DNA from: Luteitalea sp.
GTDB lineage: Bacteria; Acidobacteriota; Vicinamibacteria; Vicinamibacterales; Vicinamibacteraceae
NCBI GenBank assembly: GCA_009377495.1
Contig: WHTZ01000017.1
Coordinates: 1 to 64,000 of the forward strand
Reading direction: 5' to 3'
Length of the DNA: 64,000 nucleotides
A model generated the notes under the pieces. The model saw nothing but the letters and a program-made list of their open reading frames with translations. It ran no database searches and had not been told where the DNA came from. Made by a program: the position numbers and the translations under genes. Numbering within the stretch: position 1 is the stretch's first letter; every line of letters starts with the position of its first letter. Below, one piece after another: positions 1 through 8,633 of the stretch.

Positions 1-50
1 GGCGGGTCCGCCGAAGCGCGAAGCGCGAAGGCGGAAAGGCCGCGCGCTAC
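1..50. repeat. partial composite palindromic intergenic element
   Basis: The first 50 bases carry the right-hand half of a composite palindromic element seen complete at 30682-30756 and 42937-43071. Shared words are GTCCGCCGAAGC, GCGAAGGCGGAA and a terminal GCCGCGC-CTAC. Here the middle has a GCGAA triplication instead of the GCTTTATGCGAA of the other copies. The left half lies outside the window. Confidence 0.6.
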
Positions 51-92
51 GTACGATGAAGGTAGAGACTCCAACCGAGCGGCGCTCACCTC

Positions 93-1505
93 GTGTATCT
101 TGACGAGGTGTCCCTCCAACGCCTCTGGGTGATCATGCTGGTTGCCGCCACGGGGGCGCTGGCCAGCGACGCGCAGCGGCGGGCGTTGCCCGACCTCTCG
201 CTCGACGCCTTTCCTCCAGACGCTCGCCGCGCCATCGAGCCGCTTTATCGCGAAGCCACCGCCAACGCAGACGACGCTCGGAGCGTGGGATCGCTCGCGA
301 TGATGCTGCACGCGTGGGAGCAGTGGGACGCTGCGGCGGCGGCCTACGCGCGTGCCGCACATCTCGCGCCACAGACCTTCGACTGGCCGTACTTGGCGGC
401 TGTTGTGGCAGAGCGCACCAAGCAGTACTCCGCCGTCGTGCGACTGCTCGAAACCGCGCTGAAGCTGCGCCGCGACTACGTGGCCGCGCGCATCAAACTG
501 GCCGAGGCGTTGCTCGAAACGGGGCAACGCGCCGAGAGCGTTCGCCTCTTCGAAGCGCTGGCGCGCGAGCCTCGCTCGGCCGCACCTGCAGAGTACGGCC
601 TCGGACGTCTGGCCGCTGAAGCCGGCCGCACGGAGGCTGCACTGGCGCACTACCGCCGCGCCTGCCGCCTCTTTCCGGAGTTCGGTGCGGCGCACTACGC
701 GCTCGCCATGGCGTATCGGGATCGGGGTCAGCACGATGAAGCGCGCTCCGAGCTCGCGCTCCACCAGAAGCACGGGACGCGCTGGCCGGCCGTGGACGAT
801 CCCGTGCTCGCTGGCATCGGCGCCCTGAAGGTCGACGCACGATCGGAGGCTCAGCGAGGCCTCGAGCTGGCCGAGGCTGGTCGACTCGAAGAGGCCGTGC
901 AAGCGCACGAAGCTGCTCTGGCTGCAAACCCAGATTTGGCTCAGGCACGCGCCAACCTGATCTCGCTCTACGGCCAACTGAAAGACTGGCAGAAGGCGGA
1001 GGCGCACTACCAGGCCCTCGTCCGCTCCGGCCGGCAGTCAGATGAGGCGCACTACAACTACGGGGTGATGCTCGGGCTGCAGGAACGATACGCGGAGGCT
1101 GCAGACGCGTATCGCCACGCGCTCGAGCTGAACCCGCACTACGCGTTAGCGCACAATAATCTGGGGCAGATACTGGAGCGCGACAAACGTCTGGACGAGG
1201 CGCTCGGCGCGTACCGGCGTGCGATCGAGGAAGACCCGAAATTCCGGCTGGCGCGGTTCAACGTCGGGCGGATGCTCATTGGCCGCCGCCAGTTCGATGA
1301 GGCGATCGTCGAGCTGTCGAAGTTGACGACACCGGTAGATGCCGAGACACCACGATACATGTTCGCGCTGGCCACGGCGTACGTGCACGCGGCCAGGCGC
1401 GAGGAGGGGATCAAGTGGGCCACGGAGGCGAAACGGCTTGCCGAGGCCCAAGGCCAGACCGCACTGGCTGCAGCCATCGAACGAGACCTAGCAGGCATCA
1501 GATGA
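93..1505 (+). CDS. exported TPR-repeat protein
   Basis: 470 residues built almost wholly of tetratricopeptide repeats, with recurrent alanine and tyrosine spacing such as the segment near residue 340 (DAYRHALELNPHYALAHNNL). TPR solenoids mediate protein-protein contacts; no catalytic domain is visible. The N-terminus (LWVIMLVAATGALA at residues 11-24) looks like a short signal peptide, which favours the GTG start at 93 over the in-frame ATG at 135; no clear ribosome site is seen for either. The stop overlaps the next start as ATGA, so it is translationally coupled to the CRTAC1 protein. TPR plus CRTAC1 pairs are common in Acidobacteriota, and the partner is probably the functional interactor. 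Confidence 0.85.
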   Translation: MYLDEVSLQRLWVIMLVAATGALASDAQRRALPDLSLDAFPPDARRAIEPLYREATANADDARSVGSLAMMLHAWEQWDAAAAAYARAAHLAPQTFDWPYLAAVVAERTKQYSAVVRLLETALKLRRDYVAARIKLAEALLETGQRAESVRLFEALAREPRSAAPAEYGLGRLAAEAGRTEAALAHYRRACRLFPEFGAAHYALAMAYRDRGQHDEARSELALHQKHGTRWPAVDDPVLAGIGALKVDARSEAQRGLELAEAGRLEEAVQAHEAALAANPDLAQARANLISLYGQLKDWQKAEAHYQALVRSGRQSDEAHYNYGVMLGLQERYAEAADAYRHALELNPHYALAHNNLGQILERDKRLDEALGAYRRAIEEDPKFRLARFNVGRMLIGRRQFDEAIVELSKLTTPVDAETPRYMFALATAYVHAARREEGIKWATEAKRLAEAQGQTALAAAIERDLAGIR

Positions 1506-3193
1506 CACGTTTGGCGGCGATTCGTTGGGCTGGCATTGCTCTCGCGTCGCTGGCGCTGCGCCCGGACGCGACACTCTTTCGCGAGGTCGCGGCGGACGTC
1601 GGCTTGACATTCACGCACGTCAACGGCGCGTCCGGGCAGTACTACATGCCTGAGGTCATGGGAGCTGGCGCCGCGCTGCTCGATTACGACAACGACGGAG
1701 ATCTCGACGTGTACCTCGTGCAGGGGGTGGAGGACCTCCCTTCGGACGAAGAGTCGCCGACCTTTACCTCCCGCCTCTTTCGCAACGATCTCGTTGTCTC
1801 TTCTGATGGTCCGCGTGACTTGCGGTTTACAGACGTCACGAAAGAGGCTGGTGTCGGCCTCGCTGGCTACGGTATGGGTGTGGCCGTGGGCGACTACGAC
1901 AACGACGGCAACCTCGACCTCTACGTCACGACGTTCGGGTCGAACGTCCTCTATCGCAACAACGGCGATGGCAGGTTCACCGATATGACGAGCGACGCGG
2001 GCGTAGACGATGAGCGCTGGAGCACGAGCGCCACCTTCGTGGATTACGACCGCGATGGCCACCTCGATCTCTTCGTCGCGAACTATGTGGACTTCACCAT
2101 CGCGAACAACAAGATCTGTCACGAGTCGCTCGGCGCTCGCGACTACTGTGGTCCGCGCGCCTACAATCCCGTGCCCGACTGTCTGTTCCGCAACGACGGT
2201 GACGGTACCTTCACCGACGTCACGGAGTCTTCAGCCGTTGCGCGCGCATTCGGTCGCGGCCTCGGCGTTGTCACCGGTGACTACACTGGTGATGGCTGGA
2301 TCGACGTGTATGTGGCAAACGACGCCTCACCGAACCAACTCTGGATCAACAGCCGCGACGGGACGTTCGAGGACGTCGGCCTGCTGTCGGGCACCGCTGT
2401 GAGCGGTGACGGTCGTCCCGAGGGAAGCATGGGCATTGCGTCGGGCGATTACGACGGCGATGGTGATGAGGACCTCCTCGTCTCGAATCTCACGGCCGAA
2501 ACGTTCGTGCTCTACGCGAACGATGGGCAGGGCAACTTCGAGGATCGCCGCCGCGCCGCGGGACTCGCAACGCCGACGGCCAGCATGACCGGTTTCGGCA
2601 TCGACTGGTTCGATTACGATCACGACGGACGGCTCGACCTGTTCGTCGCCAACGGGGCGGTCAACATCATCTCCGCACAACGCGGGCAGCCCCAGCCATT
2701 CCGTCAACGCAATCAGCTCTTTCACAACGAAGGGCAGGGAGCGCTCGAGGAGGTCACTGCTCCAGCGGGTGCCGCGCTGGCGCTGATCGAGGTGAGCCGC
2801 GGCGCCGCGTTCGGCGACATCGATAACGACGGGGATGTCGACGTCCTCGTGACCAACAACGGCGGGCCGGCCCGACTGCTGCTCAACGATGCGAGCGGCA
2901 ATCGGCACTGGCTGTCGGTTCGGCTGGACAACAGGGCGCGCAACCGTTGGGGCGTCGGCGCTCGCGTGGGGGTTGAGCGGCAAGGACAACCCACGCTCTG
3001 GCGGCGCGTCCGCAGCGATGGCAGCTACCTCTCGGCGTCGGATCTGCGCGTCCACTTTGGTCTTGGCAACGGTCCGGACATCCGCGCCGTCGTAGTGGAA
3101 TGGCCGGATGGTCCCCGCGAGCGCTGGACTGACGTAGGCACGAATCGCGTCGTCCTGCTCAAGCGTGGCACAGGCGCGCAGATGGCGCACTAG
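1502..3193 (+). CDS. CRTAC1 family protein (FG-GAP/VCBS repeats + ASPIC/UnbV)
   Basis: About 563 residues. A short hydrophobic N-terminus (AGIALASLALRP) precedes at least six calcium-binding type repeats of the form DYDNDGDLDVY, DYDRDGHLDLF, DYDGDGDEDLL and DIDNDGDVDVL, which predict an FG-GAP/VCBS beta-propeller. The last 100 residues match the ASPIC/UnbV domain (NRWGVGARV, LRVHFGLG, VVEWPDG). Proteins of this type are secreted or cell-surface and bind calcium; the exact role is unknown. Start at the ATG at 1502 because it overlaps the upstream TPR stop (ATGA). The frame stays open further upstream but only over the TPR gene. Confidence 0.9.
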   Translation: MTRLAAIRWAGIALASLALRPDATLFREVAADVGLTFTHVNGASGQYYMPEVMGAGAALLDYDNDGDLDVYLVQGVEDLPSDEESPTFTSRLFRNDLVVSSDGPRDLRFTDVTKEAGVGLAGYGMGVAVGDYDNDGNLDLYVTTFGSNVLYRNNGDGRFTDMTSDAGVDDERWSTSATFVDYDRDGHLDLFVANYVDFTIANNKICHESLGARDYCGPRAYNPVPDCLFRNDGDGTFTDVTESSAVARAFGRGLGVVTGDYTGDGWIDVYVANDASPNQLWINSRDGTFEDVGLLSGTAVSGDGRPEGSMGIASGDYDGDGDEDLLVSNLTAETFVLYANDGQGNFEDRRRAAGLATPTASMTGFGIDWFDYDHDGRLDLFVANGAVNIISAQRGQPQPFRQRNQLFHNEGQGALEEVTAPAGAALALIEVSRGAAFGDIDNDGDVDVLVTNNGGPARLLLNDASGNRHWLSVRLDNRARNRWGVGARVGVERQGQPTLWRRVRSDGSYLSASDLRVHFGLGNGPDIRAVVVEWPDGPRERWTDVGTNRVVLLKRGTGAQMAH

Positions 3194-3329
3194 TCCAAAG
3201 GCGTCCAGCGGCTCGCCGCCCGGGTACAGATGCGGAAGCCCCCCTCCCCTTGGCGTTGATACAATCATTTGAGACGGCGCGGCTAAAGCCGCGCCCTACC
3301 GTCGATACAACACGTCTCGGCCGTCCATC
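3194..3329. other. intergenic region between CRTAC1 and M28 genes
   Basis: 136 bases without a supportable gene. It contains one copy of the CTAAAG-loop palindrome (3276-3299). No convincing promoter boxes could be picked out. Confidence 0.5.
3276..3299 (+). repeat. CTAAAG-loop palindrome, copy 1
   Basis: Eight-base arms GGCGCGGC and GCCGCGCC flank the loop TAAA and are followed directly by CTAC. GAC precedes the left arm. The same layout recurs at 9880, 22553, 31842 and (inverted) 47286, with different arm sequences in some copies. Confidence 0.8.
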
Positions 3330-4769
3330 ATGCGCATAAACGCTTCCTCTCACGTCCCCTATCTATTCGCGCGCCGCCACCTGCGTTCTCTGGCGCTGAT
3401 GGTCGCGCTGCTGCTGGCCGCGGGCACGTCCGCATCAGGCCCGCAACCCCAGGACTCGTGGCTCGACGGGTATCGGCCGATGGCCCAGCGCGTCATCGAC
3501 ACATCGCTCGGCGCTCCATTTGCGTGGCGCCGGCTGGCGGAGCTGACCGATACGTTTGGTCCACGCTTCTCGGGCAGCGCCAATCTCGAGCACGCCATAC
3601 GTTGGGCCGAGGCCGAGATGAAGCGTGACGGCCTGGAGAACGTGCGGCTGCAACCCGTGCACGTGCCACGCTGGGTCCGCGGTACCGAGAACCTGGAGAT
3701 CGTCGAACCCGTCCCATCGTCACTCGCGATGCTTGGTCTCGGCGGCAGTGTGGCAACGCCAGCCGATGGGCTGAGGGCGGAGCTCCTGGTGGTGGGGAGC
3801 TTCGAAGACCTGCGGAGCCGAATCACCGACGCACGCGGCAAGATCGTGCTCTTCAACGCGCCGTTTACGAGCTACAGCGAGACCGTGACGTACCGCACGA
3901 ACAGTGCGTCCGAGGCCGCGAGCGCCGGCGCGGTGGCGGCGCTCGTCCGATCGGTGGGCGGGATGGGGCTCCGGACACCACACACGGGCATGATGGTGTA
4001 CAGCGAGGACGTGCCGAAGATCCCGGCCGCCGCGATTAGCGCGGAGGACGCAGAGCGGCTGGCCCGGATGCAAGCGCGGGACGGGCATGTAGAGCTCCGC
4101 CTGCGGATGGGAGCACAGACGCTGCCCGACGCACAGTCGGCCAACGTGATCGGCGAGATCACGGGACACGAGCGCCCAGAAGAGATCGTGCTCGTCGGCG
4201 GCCACATTGATTCGTGGGACGTCGGCACGGGCGCCTCGGACGATGGCGTGGGATGCGTGGTGACGTGGGAAGCGCTACGGCTGATGAAAGCGTTGGACCT
4301 GCGTCCACGTCGGACGGTGCGCGTCGTGCTGTTCACGAACGAAGAGAACGGCCTGCGCGGCGGCCTGGGCTATCGTGATGCGTTCGCCGAAGAGGCCGCT
4401 CAACACGTGCTCGCGCTCGAGAGTGACTCGGGCGTGTTCGCGCCGCTTCGGCTGGGCTACACGGGACCCGACCGTGGGTTGCAGACGCTGAGCGACATTG
4501 CCACGTTGCTGACGCGGCTCGGCATCGATCGTGTCGGCGCCGGTGGCGGCGGAGCAGATATCAGCCCGATCGCCCGGGCGGGCAACGTGCCGATGATGTC
4601 GCTCGGCGGCGATCCAAGACGCTACTTCACCATTCACCACACCCAGGCAGATACCATCGAGCGCATCACATCGGACGAGGTCTCACGCGCCGCGGCCGCG
4701 ATCGCGGTCGTGGCTTATATCGTTGCCGACATGCCGCAGCGTCTCGGGGCGTACACGGCTACGAATTGA
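3330..4769 (+). CDS. M28 family zinc aminopeptidase (carboxypeptidase Q-like), exported
   Basis: 479 residues with a signal sequence (hydrophobic LALMVALLLAAGTSA near residues 21-35), an inserted protease-associated (PA) segment around residues 125-265, and a co-catalytic dinuclear zinc peptidase domain. The expected ligands are visible: His292 in GGHIDSWD, bridging Asp304 in GASDDG, catalytic Glu338 and Glu339 in NEENG, Asp366 in ESDSG and His437 in IHHTQADT. It should cleave amino acids or dipeptides from peptides in the periplasm or outside. It is monocistronic and convergent with the S10 carboxypeptidase 22 bases away, so this corner of the window is devoted to peptide scavenging. Confidence 0.93.
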   Translation: MRINASSHVPYLFARRHLRSLALMVALLLAAGTSASGPQPQDSWLDGYRPMAQRVIDTSLGAPFAWRRLAELTDTFGPRFSGSANLEHAIRWAEAEMKRDGLENVRLQPVHVPRWVRGTENLEIVEPVPSSLAMLGLGGSVATPADGLRAELLVVGSFEDLRSRITDARGKIVLFNAPFTSYSETVTYRTNSASEAASAGAVAALVRSVGGMGLRTPHTGMMVYSEDVPKIPAAAISAEDAERLARMQARDGHVELRLRMGAQTLPDAQSANVIGEITGHERPEEIVLVGGHIDSWDVGTGASDDGVGCVVTWEALRLMKALDLRPRRTVRVVLFTNEENGLRGGLGYRDAFAEEAAQHVLALESDSGVFAPLRLGYTGPDRGLQTLSDIATLLTRLGIDRVGAGGGGADISPIARAGNVPMMSLGGDPRRYFTIHHTQADTIERITSDEVSRAAAAIAVVAYIVADMPQRLGAYTATN

Positions 4770-4791
4770 GTCAAGGGGCCTAAGGGGTCGA

Positions 4792-6414
4792 TCACTTCCC
4801 GCCGCTCGTCATGACCTCCGGGGCGCTGGCCGCAGCCGTGATGAAGGTTGCCAGGTCTTGCTTCAACTGATCGAGCGACGGGCCATGGATGTACATCATG
4901 TGACCCGCCTCGTAATACGTCAGGCGCACGCGCTCGCGGTAATCGCCGTCGTACGCAAGATGGTTGAACGTGTACTCGGTCGCGAAGAAGGGCGTTGCCA
5001 GATCGTAGTAGCCGTTGGCGACAAGGACACGCAGGTGGGGGTTGCGTGCCATGGCTGACCGGAGCGCGGGCGCGACGTTCGTGTATCTCCCCGGCTCCTG
5101 CGGTTTCCAGGGCTGCACCTTCCCCGTGAGAATCTCGTAGACGTCGTCGTTCTCGTACTTCAGATCCCGGCGGACGTATGCATTGAACGCGGCGGTGTAC
5201 GGTCCCGTGATGGCCATCATGCTCGGGTCATATTCCGTACGATCGCCAGCCGCATCTTCGTCCCGCCCCGTATACCGGCTGTCGAGTCGGCCGACCGTCA
5301 GACGCTGCTCTCGTAAGAGCTCCTTCGTAAACCGGGAGATCGCCACGCGTAGGTTGACCCGCTCGACGAACGTCGGCGACAGACCCGTCAGTCGAGCCAC
5401 CTTCTGCGCCAGGTCCTGCCGATCGGCTTCGCTGAGCTGGTTGCCGTTGAGCAACGCCTCGGCGTACTCGCCCAGCGCGAATCGCCGCGCCTCGTCCAGT
5501 GTCTTCTTCAGATCCGCTTGCAGCTCGGGTGCTAGCTTCTTGTGGTACCACGCTGTCGCCGTGTAGGTCGGCAGGAAGAGCACGTACGGCAGGTCGTTCC
5601 CCTCATCGAATCTGGCCGTCTGGAAATTCAGAATCGATGAGACGAGCACGACGCCGCTCAGATACACGCCATGCCGATCTTGCAGATAGTCGGACAGCCC
5701 GGCGGCGCGCGTGGTGCCATAGCTTTCGCCAATGAGGAACTTCGGTGACGTCCAACGCTGGGACCGCGTCAGGTACAGGCGAATGAAGTCCCCGACCGAC
5801 TGGACATCCTCACGCACACCGTGGAATTGCTTGGCGCCTTCGCCTTCCGCTGGTCGGCTATAGCCCGTGGAGACCGGATCGACGAAGACCAGATCCGTCA
5901 CGTCCAGCACGGATGAGGCGTTCTCGACGAGGCGGCCGGGGGGCGCTGCCTGTGTCGGGTCGTCCGGCATGAACACGCGCCTCGGCCCGAGCACACCGAG
6001 GTGCAGCCAGACCGACGAGGAGCCGGGCCCGCCGTTGAACGAAAACGTGAGTGGACGCTGCGACCGATCGTCGACATCATCACGTGTATAGGCAATAAAG
6101 AAGACGTTGGCCTTTGGCTTGCCTGCGTCATCCTCCAGCGTGAGCATCCCGGTCGTTGCGGTGTACGCGACGTCCGTACCACCAATGCGCACGCGGTGTT
6201 GCGTCTCGACCGGCGGTGCGGCGGGCTCAGGCGCCGTCTTCGCGGCATCGGCTGTCTTGGCAGCGCCTGTCTTGGCAGCGCCCGTCTTGGCAGCGCCCGT
6301 CTTGGCCTCTTCTTTGGCGCCCTGTGCGGCCGTTTCACGCTGTTCGGCACGGGCCGCTGCAGAGCCCAACATCAACACGAGGACCAGTGCGGTCATGTTG
6401 CCCACGATTCGCAT
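4792..6414 (-). CDS. S10 family serine carboxypeptidase, exported
   Basis: 540 residues. A signal peptide (TALVLVLMLGSAAARA) is followed by an alanine/lysine/threonine-rich linker (residues 33-66) with tandem KTGAA repeats, then the alpha/beta-hydrolase carboxypeptidase domain. The catalytic triad is Ser231 (GESYG), Asp471 (NGYYDLATPF) and His505 (YEAGHMMY); the oxyanion/substrate loop FNGGPGSSS sits near residues 126-134. It releases C-terminal amino acids, probably in the periplasm. The linker repeat is encoded by a 15-bp tandem array that could change in length without loss of frame. It starts 22 bases after the stop of the TIM-barrel gene and is likely co-transcribed with it. Confidence 0.93.
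   Translation of the reverse strand: MRIVGNMTALVLVLMLGSAAARAEQRETAAQGAKEEAKTGAAKTGAAKTGAAKTADAAKTAPEPAAPPVETQHRVRIGGTDVAYTATTGMLTLEDDAGKPKANVFFIAYTRDDVDDRSQRPLTFSFNGGPGSSSVWLHLGVLGPRRVFMPDDPTQAAPPGRLVENASSVLDVTDLVFVDPVSTGYSRPAEGEGAKQFHGVREDVQSVGDFIRLYLTRSQRWTSPKFLIGESYGTTRAAGLSDYLQDRHGVYLSGVVLVSSILNFQTARFDEGNDLPYVLFLPTYTATAWYHKKLAPELQADLKKTLDEARRFALGEYAEALLNGNQLSEADRQDLAQKVARLTGLSPTFVERVNLRVAISRFTKELLREQRLTVGRLDSRYTGRDEDAAGDRTEYDPSMMAITGPYTAAFNAYVRRDLKYENDDVYEILTGKVQPWKPQEPGRYTNVAPALRSAMARNPHLRVLVANGYYDLATPFFATEYTFNHLAYDGDYRERVRLTYYEAGHMMYIHGPSLDQLKQDLATFITAAASAPEVMTSGGK
6254..6306 (-). repeat. 15-bp in-frame tandem repeat (KTGAA linker)
   Basis: Three full copies of the plus-strand unit GTCTTGGCAGCGCC(C/T) at 6254-6298, plus an 8-base partial copy. 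On the minus strand these encode KTGAA repeats in the linker of the S10 peptidase. Copies differ by one base, so the array looks recent. Confidence 0.85.
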
Positions 6415-6436
6415 CGGCTACGCGCTCCTTCAGTGG

Positions 6437-7372
6437 TCAGCCCGTGAACGCCTGACGCAGTACCTCGAGGCTCTTGGGCACACCCGTATCGGCCGCCTCT
6501 TTCCCCTCGAACTCGAGTGAGACGTACCCTGAATAGTTGACGCCCTCGAGGATCTTGGCTATACGCCGGTAGTCGAGGTCGAGCGTATACCACTCGCCGC
6601 CGCCATAGTAGGTTTTTGCTTGCACGAAGACCGTCTTGGGTGCGATCTCTTCGAGCTTGGAGTACGGGTCTTCGAGGAAGTTTCCCGTGTCCATCAGCAC
6701 GCCGAGCCACGGCGAGTCCACGGCGTTGACGATGCGGAGCAGGCCGTCCGGAGTACGAGCGAGACCCCAATGGTTCTCCAGGGCGAGCAACACGCCTAGC
6801 TCTTCGGCTTTGGGCAGACATTGCTCGATGCTATCGATGCACCACTTGAAGCCCTCGTCCTCGGTGTGCCCGGGGAGCACCGGCTCGATGCCCCGCGCCT
6901 CCATCAGGTCGTCGAAGGATTGAATAGTCCCCCAGCGGCCCGTGTTCAAGCGCATGCACGGCATGCCCAGGCTATGCGACATCTCGAGGCAGTGAATCGT
7001 GTGGTCGATGTGCTTCTTGCGGACAGCCGGGTCCGGGTCGACGAAGCCCTGGTGAATCGACAGCGCAATCAGGTCGATGCCGTTGAGGAACGCGTGGCGC
7101 TTCAGTCGCTGGAGGTACGCACGATCATCGCTTTCCATCTGACGATGCAAGACATCGACGCCTTCGAAGCCCAGCGCCGCAGCCTTGTCGATCACCGTTT
7201 CAATCGGAACGCGAGGCCCGTCGAAGTGCCAATATGAGTACGACGACACGCCGAGCTTGACACGCCCACGGCGACGAGTTGTCTGCGCACCGGGAGACGC
7301 CTGCGCGCCTGCGGCAGTACCCAGGGCGAGAGCTGAAGCGGTCGAGAGAAACGTACGTCGTGTGATGGTCAT
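6437..7372 (-). CDS. Tat-exported sugar phosphate isomerase/epimerase-like TIM barrel
   Basis: 311 residues. It begins with a twin-arginine signal (TRRTFLSTASALALGTAAGA) and continues as an AP_endonuc_2/xylose-isomerase-like TIM barrel (LGVSSYSYWHF, ALENHWGLA, LMDTGNFL, QAKTYYGGGEW, SLEFEG near the C-terminus with the expected metal-ligand Glu). Family members act on sugars and keto-sugars, and several of those next to Gfo/Idh/MocA proteins are now thought to process 3-keto-glycosides. The precise substrate cannot be read from the sequence. It is followed at 22 bases by the S10 peptidase gene. Confidence 0.85.
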   Translation of the reverse strand: MTITRRTFLSTASALALGTAAGAQASPGAQTTRRRGRVKLGVSSYSYWHFDGPRVPIETVIDKAAALGFEGVDVLHRQMESDDRAYLQRLKRHAFLNGIDLIALSIHQGFVDPDPAVRKKHIDHTIHCLEMSHSLGMPCMRLNTGRWGTIQSFDDLMEARGIEPVLPGHTEDEGFKWCIDSIEQCLPKAEELGVLLALENHWGLARTPDGLLRIVNAVDSPWLGVLMDTGNFLEDPYSKLEEIAPKTVFVQAKTYYGGGEWYTLDLDYRRIAKILEGVNYSGYVSLEFEGKEAADTGVPKSLEVLRQAFTG

Positions 7373-7406
7373 GGACAGAAATGGAACCGGGTACCTTCTC
7401 GGGGCA

Positions 7407-7477
7407 GCATGAAAAAGGGGACAGGCCCCTTTTCGTCAGCGTCCGTTCGCGAAAAGGGGCCTGTCCCCTTTTCATGC
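7407..7477. repeat. double-hairpin GGGGACAGG element (BIME-like), copy 1
   Basis: Two near-identical arms in inverted orientation, 7407-7435 and 7450-7477, separated by 14 bases. Each arm is itself a hairpin (AAAAGGGG - ACAGG - CCCCTTTT). The left arm has one extra A. The right arm contains the stop codon of the cysteine desulfurase gene (TCA at 7472 on the plus strand), so on the minus strand it is placed to act as its terminator. Confidence 0.85.
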
Positions 7478-8620
7478 GCGGGCACCGGCTACGGCGCGGA
7501 TACACCCAATCGTGTAGTCGATCTCCTCACGGGTCGTCGGCCGACCCAGACCAAAGCGCAGGTGCGTCAAGCCTTCGGTGTCACGCCCGATCGCTTTGAG
7601 CACGTGAGACCCTTCACCCGACGCGCTCGTGCAGGCCGAGCTCGTCGAGACGGCGACCTGGTCGAGCGCGGCCACGAGCGCCTCGCCCTCCGCGCCAGGC
7701 ACGCTGACGTTGAGGTTGTTGGGAAGGCGATCGTCCGGTCTCTCCAGCGGATCCGGACCATTCAACAGGACGGTCGGCACCGCTTCGCGGATCGCGCGCC
7801 AGAGGTCATCGCGCCATTCGCGCGTCCGCGCTGTCTCGTCCTTGAGCGACTGATTGGCAAGCTCCACGGCTTTGGCCAAGCCCACGACACCGGGAACATT
7901 CAACGTGCCGCTGCGCACGCCGCTTTCGTGTCCACCGCCGGTGATGAGCGGTGCACAATCAACAGAACGGCGAATGAAGAGCGCGCCCGTTCCCTTGGGG
8001 CCGTAGAACTTATGGCCTGAAAACGAGACGAGGTCCACGTTCAGATGCCGCACATTGAAGAGGCGCCTGCCGATCGATTGTGTGGCATCGGTGTGGAACA
8101 AGACGCCCCGGTCTCGACAGAGCGCACCAATCGGCGCGATGTCTTGGATGGTGCCAATCTCGTTGTTCGCGTGCATGATGCTGACGAGAATCGTGTCGTC
8201 AGCCAGCGCCGCGCGCACCGCGTCCAGCTCCACACCGCCTTCGCCGTCGACCCCCAGGACGGTCACACGAAAGCCGTCCTCCTCGAGGGCCAAACAGGTA
8301 TTGAGCACGGCCTTGTGCTCGGTTGCCACGGTGACGATGTGCCGTCCGCGCTCACGGCAGAGTCGTGCCACCCCACGAATGGCGAGGTTGTTCGATTCGC
8401 TGGCCCCGGACGTGAAGACGATCTCTTCCGGATCGGCGTCCAGGCCGTCCGCCACCTGACGCCTGGCCTGCTCGACTGCGGCACTCGCCTGCCAGCCGAA
8501 CACGTGACTGCTGCTTGCCGGGTTGCCAAAGATCTCGATGAAGTAAGGCTGCATCGCCTCGAGCACCCGCTCGTCGACGGGCGTCGTGGCGTGGTAGTCG
8601 AGATAAATCGGAAGCTTCAT
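7472..8620 (-). CDS. cysteine desulfurase (NifS/IscS family)
   Basis: 382 residues, a class V PLP aminotransferase that moves sulfur from L-cysteine to an enzyme persulfide for Fe-S clusters or thiolation. Visible residues: His102 (EHKAV), Asp178 and Gln181 (HTDATQSIG), the PLP Lys204 (SGHKFYGPKGTGAL) and the persulfide Cys330 in the loop SSACTSASGEGSHVL, which has the IscS-like (group I) form. No iscR, iscU or iscA is adjacent, so it may be a tRNA-thiolation or stand-alone desulfurase. Its stop codon lies inside the inverted-repeat element downstream. It follows the MFS gene by 13 bases. Confidence 0.95.
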   Translation of the reverse strand: MKLPIYLDYHATTPVDERVLEAMQPYFIEIFGNPASSSHVFGWQASAAVEQARRQVADGLDADPEEIVFTSGASESNNLAIRGVARLCRERGRHIVTVATEHKAVLNTCLALEEDGFRVTVLGVDGEGGVELDAVRAALADDTILVSIMHANNEIGTIQDIAPIGALCRDRGVLFHTDATQSIGRRLFNVRHLNVDLVSFSGHKFYGPKGTGALFIRRSVDCAPLITGGGHESGVRSGTLNVPGVVGLAKAVELANQSLKDETARTREWRDDLWRAIREAVPTVLLNGPDPLERPDDRLPNNLNVSVPGAEGEALVAALDQVAVSTSSACTSASGEGSHVLKAIGRDTEGLTHLRFGLGRPTTREEIDYTIGCIRAVAGARA

Positions 8621-8633
8621 GGCGTTTCGAGGT

